Part shown: positions 1 through 10,730 of the stretch, piece after piece
Numbering within the stretch: the stretch's first letter is position 1
Layout of the letters: each line of letters opens with the position of its first letter
DNA from: Salticus scenicus
Taxonomy: Eukaryota; Arthropoda; Arachnida; Araneae; Salticidae
Direction of reading: 5' to 3'
Assembly: GCA_963930645.1 (NCBI GenBank)
Contig: OZ005648.1
Span: forward strand, 193,971,304 to 194,035,303
DNA length: 64,000 nt
The notes under the pieces: generated by a model
The model's database searches: none
What the model was told of the DNA's origin: nothing
Seen by the model: only the letters and a program-made list of their open reading frames with translations
Made by a program: the position numbers and the translations under genes

Positions 1-1966
1 GTATTCAACGGAAGACCAAATGGTAATTGTTAACATAAAAATCCACTGGTCCACTGATGTCAAAATATAATGGTGCCGAGAGGAATCTGTTTCACTTGCT
101 GAGAAACAACGGCAATCTACAAATAACTGTTGTCGGACAATGGTAGGATGGAACAAATTTAGAGGAGAATTATGGGTCATCAGGTGGCACAGTGAAGTTT
201 TTACATGACATTGAACCTTTATACTCTGCCATCAAAGCTCCGATAATGATTTGATTATGCATTTTATTATCATTTTGTTATATTATTAAGCTTTATTAAT
301 TATTATTACTATTATTATTATTATTTTGCAGCTTATCTTAAATTTTTGAAGAGTTATTTACTATGCAATGGATTTTATATTTGATTTTATAATTATTTAT
401 TTATTTTTTATTTTTTAATACTATTTCAAAAGATTTAATGTGATATTATGATTAAGATTTAATGATTTCTGGTATGGCATAAGAGATGTCCATTGTCTCT
501 GTTTTCATTAAAATGTGATATCCTATCATAGACTTTTTTTTCTAAGCAAATATCTCTCTAAATTACATTATGCTTATGAGGAATTTCTTTCAAATATTAA
601 AATTTCAACACGATATTTTATAACTCAAATAATAATATAAATTAATATCATTAAATGAGTTTATGCTCACATTTGAATGTGATAAAATTTTTGTACTCAA
701 ATAATTTGTAATACGGAGAATGGTATATAAAAAATTTAGACTATTTTAAGGACTGGATTAGAATTTATTTCAACGAAGCAATAATATAAATAGATGGAGT
801 TCTTACTCACTTGGCGTTTAAACAAAATGGAATTTATGGCTATTTCAGAGTATAAACAAATGTAAACTTTATAATAAGGTTTTTAGTATATGTCATCAAG
901 TTTCATGTTTCCACATTGCATCCAAATACTGTGTGCCCCTGTATATAAACTATAAATGGGAAATACGAAATTTTCAGTAACAAACCTATTGCATCAAGGC
1001 TCTTAAAACTATATGACTTTTATTACCTTATAAATATTTTCATGCATTTTATGAACACCCTACAGGACGAAATGCATGTATATATGTGATGCTCACATAA
1101 ATGCATCACAGTAAAAATAGCAAAAAATATTTCAGAAGACTTTTAAACGAACAGACTCATAAATTTTCATAATCTAATTTTATCGTGATTATAATATTTT
1201 CGGAATATAATAAAAATTTACTTTAAAGTACATTAAGGTTTAGCTAGAGTTGCTATCTTTATTTATATATATATATATTGTTTCAGTTTAGATTACATTT
1301 TTGGATATTTTTCTGTGAATAGATTCGATAACATCTGTATTTTGAATCTACAAAGTTAAAAAAGTTTAAATGTATAATAAAATGGTTACACAGAGTCCGT
1401 AAATTTACAATAGTTTTCATTTATGCATAAATAATGAATTTTTTTTTTCTTTATTCAATTATAATAACATGGTTTCTGTCATTTGTATAAAGAAAAGATG
1501 TTTATCTAAGACACTCTGATTCACATAAGCAGACCAATTAGGCGGTATCATATTGTTTATTACAAATAACGTGCATTGATATTTTGTTGCTTATATGCGT
1601 TAAGAAGTTGTTTTGTAAATTTAAGGCTTAAGAATTAAAGTAAGGATTCAAAATTAACCTAATGCTTTAGGAATTAAACTTGAGGATAAGTTCTGATTAA
1701 ATAAGAGTAATTAAATATATAGGTAATATTATATAACATAAATAATTTAACGTTTTATTATTTTCTATTCACAATCATGCATTTGAGAATTTGTCATGTT
1801 TTCATAGAATTCAGCATGTTTCATTTAATGTCATATACCATATGTTCAATTATCATAATTTTTTAGTTAGCAAAGTTATTTATTATTTTATTACAGTTTC
1901 TAGTTAGGTAATTGTGATTACAAATTAAAGAAAAAAAATTCAGAGATTTTTCTTCTTTTTATGTAA

Positions 1967-1998
<32 letters not shown>

Positions 1999-3796
1999 CA
2001 TTAATGTTTATCTTATGTAGTTTTATAATATAAGTTAAATTGCTACGCTATACAGCTTTTTATGAGTTAAATTTATAAAAGAAATATTTTTTTCTTCATG
2101 GGGGAACTAACTGTACGACACAATTAATGCTGCATGTTTTCATAATCTTACTTCCAAGAAAAATGCATTTAATAAAAATAATTGCTTTTTTTCTAATTAT
2201 GTTGTTGCATAAAGTATGCTTTACAGTTTTTTTCCCCGTAGCATCAAAAGTTATCTGAGAATTTTCCTAAATAGCTTTTTTTGTAAATTTGTCGCTACGC
2301 TTAATACACTTATGTTTCTTTATTTTAAATGTAAGTTCATAATGAGATTTTTTCTCTGGGTAATAACTACGCGTAAAAGAATTTACTCATTATAAATTTT
2401 TATGTAAAAAAAATACATTATTTTTTCCAGAAAGAAAATGAAACTTCTTTTGCTATAAAACTGTCTCATTTTTATGAGAAAATGTATGTAAAAATCTTTT
2501 GCAACAAATTAATTATTTTTGTGCATAACCTGCGTATTAAAATGTTTCATTTTGTAAATTTTTAAATTTAATTTCCTTGATTCAAATATTCAGTATAAAA
2601 GATAAAAAAATAATGTATTAAGAACTCAACTGTAAATGAATATGTGAGAGGTAAAAGATATTCTAAGTATGGCATATAAGATATTTATAGTTTATTAATT
2701 AGCTCATTAAAAGTATTTGATATATATATTTTTTTGTCCTGATAGTTTAATATTAAAATATAATAATAATAATTGCAAACCTGGATAGTTTAGTACATCA
2801 ATCATAAAATATTTGAAATCTCTGAATATAGTTATTTAATATTATTTAATTTTTTATTTAACGAATTTTTATTATATATATTTAAGAGAAAGAAAAATAT
2901 TTAGATCACTAGTTTTATTTGTCATACTTCTTTCTACTTTCAGTTTATGAATTTTTTTATGCTAATTCCCAACAAACTTACGAATGCATATACTACTAAT
3001 ATGAAAATAGGCCAATTTTATTTAAAACATGCACAGGAATTTCATCATGAATTAAATAAATAGAAATATTTAATTGAAACACGCACAAAAAGAGTACCTA
3101 ATACTAATTTTATTTAAAATACAGGATAATTTCAGAGTCATTAAGAAAGTGCTCAAAAAATAATTAAATATTAATCTCTGATTTCTTTAATAGGTATCAA
3201 AACAATATAAAGTTTACCTGGAATCATTTATACCTTTTTTCTAATAACTCGAAATAATATTGACAAAAAAAAAAAAAAAGAAAAAGAAAAAAGAAAAAAA
3301 AAATCCTAAAAATGTAAATATTTTTTTGATAAAATGCATTTTAACTTTTTCTCCTCTTTATTAATGTATCCAATATGAAAATAAAACATTTTTTTTTTTT
3401 TTTTTGCAGAAGTTTCTGTCTAACGTCAGTTCTCTAAAAAACATGACAGAAAATTTTATAACATATCTATTAAGTAAATACAATTCTATCAAAAATAAAC
3501 GCAAAAAATTAATAAATATGATGTAATAAGAAACTTTTTGTCACTTTCCTTAGAAAAATATTTTTTCTCAGACTTTTCATCTTGCTTATTTTTATTATTT
3601 TTTTTTTTTCAATTTAAACTTCTTGGTTTATCCTCATTCATTCCAACGTTCTAGTTAAAATCACTTCCCACAAATTACAGATTACTTTTACATATGTTGC
3701 TCTGAATACAGCAATAAAATATTTTTAATTTCTTTCTAGTATATATACACACTCCTGTTCGTGAAAACTGCCAAACCAAGATGCAAGTGTATTATC
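1..3796. other. AT-rich intergenic DNA, no gene seen
   Basis: No reading frame here looks like a gene. The stretch holds short TA, ATT and homopolymer tracts, including a poly(A) run near 1970-1998 and a poly(T) run near 3389-3405. A fragment around 880-960 contains the phrase GTGTGCCCCTGTATATAAAC and resembles the satellite monomers at 7560-13110. The first 240 bases are less AT-rich and read like a decayed coding relic, but no frame stays open and I could not assign a family. Confidence 0.6.
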
Positions 3797-4350
3797 AGAA
3801 TGGTATTCACGGGAACATACATTATAGTAGGAAGAACAATTGATTAAAATTTCAGGATATTTGGAGCAATATGTACTGAGAAAACAGTACATAAAACAGT
3901 GAGCTCTGTGAGCAAAGACAGCACTTATCAGCTTAGCAATGAATGAAACAGCGATTGGATCCCAGGTACGGGTAAAGCATTTCATGGAGCTTCAACACGA
4001 TGCCGCAATTCATTAATCTTAGTCACTAGTGATTACTAGGGAGCCAGTCTCTTTTCAACGATTAAACAGTCATTTTCATTGGTGCGATATCAGGAGAACG
4101 CGCTGACCAGAGCAGCAATCGAAAACATTCTGAATCAAGGAAGTTCTGGAAAATACGGACAACTTGAGGTCGTGCATTGTTCTGCTTAAGTTCAGAGGCC
4201 TTGAATATAGAGCAGAACGACGGGCCTTAACTCGTCAAAAATGTAATGGCTGGAATTCAGAATCCCGTGAATAAAAACAAGAAGTGATCGAGACGTGTAT
4301 CCAATTGTATCGTATACCATGACTCCATGTGGTGACTCAGTATGCGGCTA
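3797..4350 (-). pseudogene. Tc1-type transposase relic, minus-strand copy
   Basis: Reading the minus strand from about 4350 down to 3797 gives a broken Tc1/mariner DDE transposase C-terminal half. The phrase ARPQVVRIFQNFLDSE is followed by LLLWSARSPDIAPMK, which matches the family pattern of a DNARPH block, then a PARSPDLSPIE block holding the catalytic acidic region, then the tail. Several stops and frameshifts interrupt it, and the final acidic residue of the catalytic block appears to be replaced. The distal part, 3725-3985, is still open. This copy is the inverted partner of the one starting near 4351, and the two meet back to back. Tc1 transposases cut and paste DNA at TA sites; this copy cannot encode a working enzyme. 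Family call is secure at the level of Tc1/mariner, the clade is not. Confidence 0.75.
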
Positions 4351-5105
4351 CCAAAATTTTGATTACTCTCAAAACTGCATCATTTACATAGGCGCCTTTA
4401 ATGTGTGGTGAACGACAAACCTGGATGCAGAAATGGCGTAATGTCGCCTTTCAGACAAATCACAATCCCGATTACAGCATCATAATTGACTTATCCGTAT
4501 GTAACGGCATTGTGAATAATGTACATTCCCAACTGGGATTCGAAATCATCCCACTGTACATCACCTTCAGTGATGCTATAGGGTCTCATTGATTACACGT
4601 CTAGATTACTTCTTGTTCGCATTCCCGGCACTCAGAATAGTGGCCTTTAAATTTCTGGTGAGTTAATGTCCGTCTATCTGATCTATGTTCAAGGCCTCCG
4701 TAGCGCAATATTTAAGAAAACAGGATAATGCACGAACGCAACTTGTCTGTATTGTCTGGATCTTCCTTGATACAGAATGTGTTCAACCGTTGCTCCGGCC
4801 AGCGTGTTCTCCTGATCTCTCACCAGTGAAAATTACTGTTTAATCGTTGAAAAGCGAGTTGCCCGCCACCACTCACCAGCAACTAAGATCAATAAATTTT
4901 GGCATTGCGTTGAAGCTTTATGAAATGCCGTACCCGAATGTGTAGTCCAATCGTTGTTCGATTCAATGCCTAAGCAGATAACTTGCTCCTAGAGGTCGCT
5001 GCTTTATGTACTATTTTCTCAGAATATATTATTCAAAACATCCTGAAAAATTAATCAATTGTTCTTCCTACTAGAATGTATGTGCCGAATAAATATCATT
5101 CTTAT
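4345..5105 (+). pseudogene. Tc1-type transposase relic, plus-strand copy
   Basis: The plus strand carries a longer remnant of the same Tc1-type transposase. It starts near the phrase CGERQTWMQKWRNVAF, which resembles the family's (R/C)ERRTW..EW..VVFSDES region. It continues through TSRLLLVRIPGT, then QDNARTQLVCIVWIFLDTE and LRPACSPDLSPVK, and ends in a tail near 5087. Stops and frame changes separate these blocks, so it is a pseudogene. About 500 bases (roughly 4565-5105) can be aligned with the reverse complement of 3797-4350, including the shared 3' flank with GTTCTTCCTACTA. The N-terminal DNA-binding domain is missing. The relation to the minus copy suggests an inverted duplication or two independent insertions of one family. 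Confidence 0.75.
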
Positions 5106-5159
5106 ATTCCCATTCCTTCTTGTTGTTGAAATTTTCACAAACATGAGTGTATATATTGT

Positions 5160-5192
5160 ATATATATATATACATATACATATATATATATA
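5160..5192. repeat. (TA)n microsatellite
   Basis: A short TA-rich tract with interspersed TACATA lies directly beside the left end of the inverted-repeat element that starts at 5194. TA-rich sites are common targets for Tc1/pogo-type elements. Confidence 0.85.
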
Positions 5193-6118
5193 AAAGGTAA
5201 TTTCGGGAGAGTTGCCCCACCGGTAGAGATGTCCCACTTAATATAATTTCGAAACGCAATGATAGATGGCTCAGCAAGTCCGATTATTATTTCAGATAGA
5301 TGTTGAATGGTGTGCTGTGGAAGTTACGTGAACTTATTTCTTTGTGTTCTGTCACAACAATATTTCAAGTAAGTACCATGTTTTTTCTACTCTGTTATAA
5401 GAGTGAAGTTGCATTGTAAGGCTGGCACTAGTTAATAAAAATAGATTTTTTTTATATAAGTTTAAAAATCTGTAGTAAGAAGTTGATCAGTCGACTTCGG
5501 CCATTGTACCGCCATTTTTGCTGTCTTTTACTTTGGATAGTTGCCGGGGCATCTCTCCCATACCAAAAGGATAGATGCCCCAGTTTATATTCGGGTGAGA
5601 TGCACCACATACATTTACAGGAAGAAAAGTCATTTAATTTTTTAAATTTTAAACTGATATTGTTTTTATAAAATGCGTAATATTTGTAAATCGTTAAAAT
5701 TTGTAACTTAAAAATATTTTTTGAAATTATAAATTTAGATTAAAATTCATCAAATAACATTTAAATTCGCGTGATCTCTAGAAGTGGCAACTCAAAACGA
5801 AGTCACAAAAAAGCAAATTGAATCCAGATATGAAAGCAAAAAACGCTCAGGTATGTCAGACTGACCATTGACATTTAATCTATAACGTAAACAATCTTGG
5901 ACACTAACGAAACTGTAGGTGGGTGGTTAATTGTGCCGGTAAGTGAATATTATTGTATTTGTTAATGCAGTTGTTCAATGCTACTTGTTTGTTTCAGGAA
6001 AGACGACTACAGTATATAAAATGAAAACAGTATATAAAAAAGAAAGATGACTACAGTATGTACAAAAGAAAAAATACTGGAACAGCTGGTGGGACCAGGA
6101 CAGAAGACCATTTAAAAG

Positions 6119-6229
6119 AGGCTCTTGAGACTAGAAGCAGGGGAAATTGGTGTCATTGAAGCTGCTAGGTACTATGGAGTTTCTTCTCGGACAGTTCGCC
6201 GTCGAATAAAAACATATAATAATACCAAA
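6119..6229 (+). pseudogene. psq/pogo-type helix-turn-helix remnant
   Basis: One frame reads EAGEIGVIEAARYYGVSS followed by RTVRRRIKTYN. This matches the Pipsqueak-type helix-turn-helix that starts pogo-family transposases, in which an A-A-R-x-Y-G-V segment forms the turn into the recognition helix. Upstream, a start-like region (6046 onward) lies in a different frame, and downstream the frame decays into a minisatellite. It sits in the middle of an element with matching inverted ends, so it is most likely the leftover DNA-binding domain of its transposase. It is too short and broken to encode a working protein. Confidence 0.6.
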
Positions 6230-6244
6230 ACAAGCTCTTTGGGG

Positions 6245-6290
6245 ACCATTGACCACTATTGACCACTATTGATCACTATTGACCAATGTT
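6245..6290. repeat. 10-bp minisatellite
   Basis: The unit GACCACTATT is repeated about four times with single-base variants, just after the helix-turn-helix remnant. Confidence 0.85.
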
Positions 6291-6563
6291 AAAACCTCTT
6301 ATTATGTTTTTTACAGGTAGGGCATCTCTCCCATGTGAGTGGGGCATCTCACCCGCAACTTCGGGAGAGATGGCAAAATATAGTGCTGCCGCAATTTTAT
6401 TTTTTTTTTTAAGAAAAGTTACAATATGGTACAAAAAAACTACTTAGTAGTAATAAACAATATCTATTATGTATTTACCACAAATTTTCGTTGTCATTGT
6501 TACTACCTAATTTATTTTATAGCTCCCTTTCCTTAAGTGGGGCATCTCTCCCGGAATTACCTT

Positions 6564-6565
<2 letters not shown>

Positions 6566-6620
<55 letters not shown>
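6566..6620. repeat. (TA)n microsatellite
   Basis: Uninterrupted TA dinucleotides directly follow the right end of the pogo-like element. Confidence 0.95.
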
Positions 6621-6622
<2 letters not shown>

Positions 6623-6840
6623 TAGCATGCACGTTTAAAAATATCATGCGTTCACTTGAAAATTTCACAGAATAATTTAAATGTAATATAATTTTTTTTT
6701 TTTTTTTGTTGTTGTTTTTTCATTTTTTTCATATCTCCCTATAGCATAAACATTCTAAATAGACATATATTAAACATCAAAGGAAAAATAGTTACTAATA
6801 TTAATAAAAAAAAAAAAAAAAAAACATGAATGGGAAATAA

Positions 6841-6891
6841 ATATATATATATATATTCTTATATATATATATATATTTATATTTATATTTA

Positions 6892-6938
<47 letters not shown>
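6841..6938. repeat. interrupted (TA)n microsatellite
   Basis: Several TA blocks separated by TTCT and ATTTATATTTATATTTAAAC interruptions. The 6621-7560 stretch around it is AT-rich with poly(T) and poly(A) runs and no supported gene. Confidence 0.9.
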
Positions 6939-6942
<4 letters not shown>

Positions 6943-7559
6943 TTATATACAATAGTATACAACATTTCTTTTCATATCATTTAAAGGAAAATATTAAATA
7001 TTTTTGTTGCATTTTTTTAATTACCGTTTAACATTTTCGTCACAGAATTTGTACTTGTCTATCTAATTACTGTTTACGTACAGACAATGACAGATCATAG
7101 AACAACAACCCAAGCCAAAATTTTTTTCAATGTTGCTTTTAAAAAACCTATTTTTATATCATTATTTCATTCTTGCGAATTATGTAAATAAAAATTCTGA
7201 AATAGACACTTACATGCTCGTTGTAATGAAATGAAAATAAATAAGTAATTTTTGAAATAAAGCTATTAACTATTTTTATTCTAGAAAAAAAAAATGTTGT
7301 CAAGTAATTTAATTTTTCGGTTGTTGTTCTCATTAAAAAGAAAAACAAGAAAGAAAAATCATGCAGTACGCATTGATTAGTAACACTTTCCAACTGTACG
7401 CAATTGTTGTATCGAATAACTATTAATATTCTTTGCCTACGTTATCGCACAACAGACAGAAGGACTGGAAAACATACAGATAGAATAATTGGTTTTAAAA
7501 TTACTCATAGGCATTTTGGAAAGTGTTAAAAAGTCTTACGGCAAAAGAAAATGCAGCCG

Positions 7560-8477
7560 TCAGATTATAATTACAGATTTTAAACTCTCTGAATATTTTA
7601 CTGTAGCCCTGTATATCTGAGAGCTAATCGTATCATATTCTATACAAAACAATATTTTAGAATATTAATAATACCTGTCAATGTTTTTAAGATTTTACTA
7701 GTAGAAAGTTTTTTAAATATAACTTTAAAAAAATTCTGTCCTAAAACGTAATACAGTGGCTTTTTTTTTTTTTTTTTTTTTTTTTTTTTGTTGTTGTTGT
7801 TTTTGTTGTCCCTGTAAACAAACTAGTTTGGCAGGACCTATTAATGACATTTTAAATAGGGAACATTCCATAGCGAACATGAATGTATCATTTAAAAAAA
7901 AATCTCAAAATATTCACGGATGATAGGAGCCGGAGACAAACAGATAGAAAGGTAGACAATCGGACAGACAGATGCACAAATTGAAATCATATTCCCACTA
8001 AAATTATAAGAAAGTGTTAAAACGCTCATGTAAACAAAAGTGCAATTCCAGCAAATTTTTATTAATACCTCTTAACGTAACTGATTATTTTTGTGTGGCC
8101 CTGTAAATATAATGCTAACCATACTATAATACATAGAAGGCACACTCGTTTGTGCATACGAATAATATATTTCAATTGCATTAAGCTTTGTGGAAGATAA
8201 AATTATTAAAATCTGGTTTATAAAAATATCTCTCATTCAACACAATGCTTTGGAGTACTTTCAAGTGCCCCTGTACACTAACCAGTTAGAAATGTACTCT
8301 ACTTTACATAGGAAACATCCGATAGGGAATTGAATAACATATTAAAATTACATTAAAGTTTCTATACACTAAAGGTATTAAAATATGATTTGTAGAAACT
8401 CCTCTCATAGAACACAGTGCTTTCGAATATTTTTGGGTGTCCCTGTACACAAACCAGAAGAGGTATCAATTCCAGTT
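7560..8477. repeat. diverged monomers at the left edge of a complex satellite
   Basis: The phrases CCCTGTATATCTGAGAGCTA (near 7600), CCCTGTAAATATAATGCTAA (near 8099) and CCCCTGTACACTAACCAG (near 8268) are looser versions of the monomers that make up the neighbouring array. A GACAGATAGAAAGG-type tract near 7935 matches the GACAGACAGACGG tract that closes each higher-order unit. Divergence is greater than inside the array, as expected at a satellite edge. A 29-base poly(T) run at 7761-7789 interrupts it. Confidence 0.7.
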
Positions 8478-10730
8478 TCAATAGGGAAGATCCGATAGTG
8501 AACTTCAATAAAATATATCGGTTTAAAGAAATTCAATAAATATTTACGGTAATTAGAGCGCAGAAAAACAGACAGAGAGACAGACAGACGGACAGAAGAA
8601 AATCAGACATATACACAAATTGAAATTATATTCACACTAAAAAAATAATAGAAAGTGTCAAAAACGTTTAATGTAATCGAAAGTACAATTCTACCAATTC
8701 TTTATTCATAGCACTTAATATATCTGAATATTTTTGTGTCACCCTGTAAATCTAATGGTAACCATGCTATATTCTATGCAAAGCATTCTTTCGTGCATAT
8801 AAATAACATATTTCAATTTCCTAGAACTTCGTGGAAAGTAAAGTTATTAAAATTTGATTTATAGAAATATCTCACAAAGAACGCAATGCTTTGGGGTACT
8901 TTTGAGTGTCCCTGTGCATAAACTAGTGGTGGTATGTATTCAATTTTATATAGGAAACATCCAATAGTGAACCTGAATAACATATTTCAATTTCATGAAG
9001 ATATTGTACAGTAAAGTTATAAAAATATGGTTTATAGAAATACCTATCATAGAACACAAATCTTTGAAATAATTTCGAGTGTCCCTGTACACAAACCAGT
9101 AGAGGTATAAACTCCGTTTTCAATAGGAAACATCCGATAGTGAACTTGAATAACATTTTTCAGTTTTATAAAATTCCATTAATATTTTCGGGAGTTAGAG
9201 CACGGGCAGACAGACAGACGGACAGACGGACAGATACACAAACTGATATATTCACACTTTAAAAAATGTAAGGAAGTGTTAAAAACGTTTAATGTAAACG
9301 AAAGTAGAATTCTAGCAAATTTTTATTAATAGCTCTTAATATAACAGAATATTTTTGTGTCACCCTGTAAATCTAATGCTAATCATGCTATATTCTATGT
9401 GAATCATTCTTTTGTGCATATAAATAACATATTTTAATTTCCTAAAACTTCGTGGAAAGCAACGTTATTAAAATATGGTTTATAGAAATATCTCTCATAG
9501 AACACAATGCTTTAAAATACTTTCGGGTGCTCCTGTACACAAACCATAGTAGAGGTATAAACTCCTTTTTCAGCAGAGAACATTCGATAGTGAACTGGAA
9601 TAACATATTTCAATTTCATTAAGATATGTGTACAGTAAAAGTCTGAAAATGTGATTTATAGAAATACCTCTCATAGAACACAATACTTTGAGCTACTTTT
9701 GGGTGTCCCTGTATACAAACCAGTAAAGGTATAAATTCCATTTTCAAAAGGGAACATCCGATAGTGAACTTGAATAACATATATCAGTTTCAAGAATTTC
9801 CACAAATATTTATGGGAATTAGAGCGCGGAGAGGCGGACAAACAGACAGACAAACCGAATTCATTAACACTTTTCAACCTTGTTGAGAAGTGGTTAAAAT
9901 GTTAGAAAGTGTTAAAAATGCTTAATGTAAACGAAAGTACACTTTTAGCAAATATTTATTAATAGATCTTTATATAACTGAATATTTTTGTGTCACCCTG
10001 TAAATCTAATGCTAATCATACTATATTCTATGCAAAGCATTTTCTTTTGTGCTCATAAATAACACATTTCAATTTCATAAATCTTCGTGCAAAGTAAAGT
10101 TATTAAAATTTATTTTATAGAAATATCTCTCGTAAAATGCAATGCTTTGGAATACTTTTGTGTGTCCCTGTACACAAATCAGTGGTGGTATTTGCTCCAT
10201 TTTATACAGGAAACATCCGATAGTGAACTTGAATAACATATTTCAATTTCATTAAGATTCGTGTACAGTAAGGGTATGGAAATATGGTTTATGGAAATGC
10301 TTCTCATAGAACACAATGCTTTAAAATACTTTTGTGTGTCCCTGTGCAAAACTCAGTGGCGGTATTTACTCCATTTTATACAGGAAACATCCGATAGAGA
10401 ACCTGAATAACATATTTCAATTTCAGTAAGATTTGTGTACAGTAAGGGTATGGAAATATAGTTTATAGAAATGCCTCTCATAGAACACGATGCTTTGAAA
10501 TATTTTAGGGGTCCCTGTACACAAACTAGTAGAGGTATAAGCTCCATTTTCAACTTTCAACAGGGAGCATCCGATAGAGAACTTGTATAACATATTTCAG
10601 TTTCATTAAGAGTTTTGTACAGTAAGGGTGTGAAAATATGGTTTATAGAAATGCCTCTCATAGAAACCAATGCTTCGAAATATTTTCGGGGGTCCCTGTA
10701 CACAAATTAGTAGAGGTATAACCTTCATTT
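8478..10730. repeat. higher-order satellite block, copy 1 (2253 bp)
   Basis: This block is nearly identical to 10731-12983 at a constant offset of 2253 bases (2252 in places). It is built from related monomers of about 175 bp that carry GTGTCCCTGTACACAAAC, then AGGTAT..ACTCCATTTT, ACATCCGATAGTGAACTTGA, and ATAACATATTTCA. Rarer monomers carry CACCCTGTAAATCTAATGCT instead, recurring near 8740, 9360 and 9990, about 620-630 bases apart. Tracts of GACAGACAGACGGACAG close some subunits. No reading frame here is conserved as protein; frames that recur do so only because the DNA is duplicated. Confidence 0.9.

Larger units (their letters stand above)
5194..6563. mobile_element. pogo/Tigger-like non-autonomous element with inverted ends
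   Basis: The left end reads AAGGTAATTTCGGGAGAG and continues GTTGCCCCAC; the right end, reverse-complemented, reads AAGGTAATTCCGGGAGAG and continues ATGCCCCAC. That is about 27 bases with two mismatches. The motif GGGGCATCTCTCCC or close variants recurs inside both flanks (near 5224, 5545, 5572, 5594, 6320, 6340, 6362), in both orientations, like transposase-binding subterminal repeats. The interior keeps a helix-turn-helix remnant at 6119-6229. The element is 1.37 kb, shorter than a full pogo/Tigger, and no DDE domain is visible. The target-site duplication could not be resolved in the TA-rich flanks. The pogo assignment rests on the HTH and the general layout. Confidence 0.7.

Noticed and set aside
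120..215. Possible integrase fragment (a LLSDNG-like phrase followed by FRGELWV in another frame)
   Set aside because: Only two short motifs in different frames at the window edge; not enough to name a retroelement.
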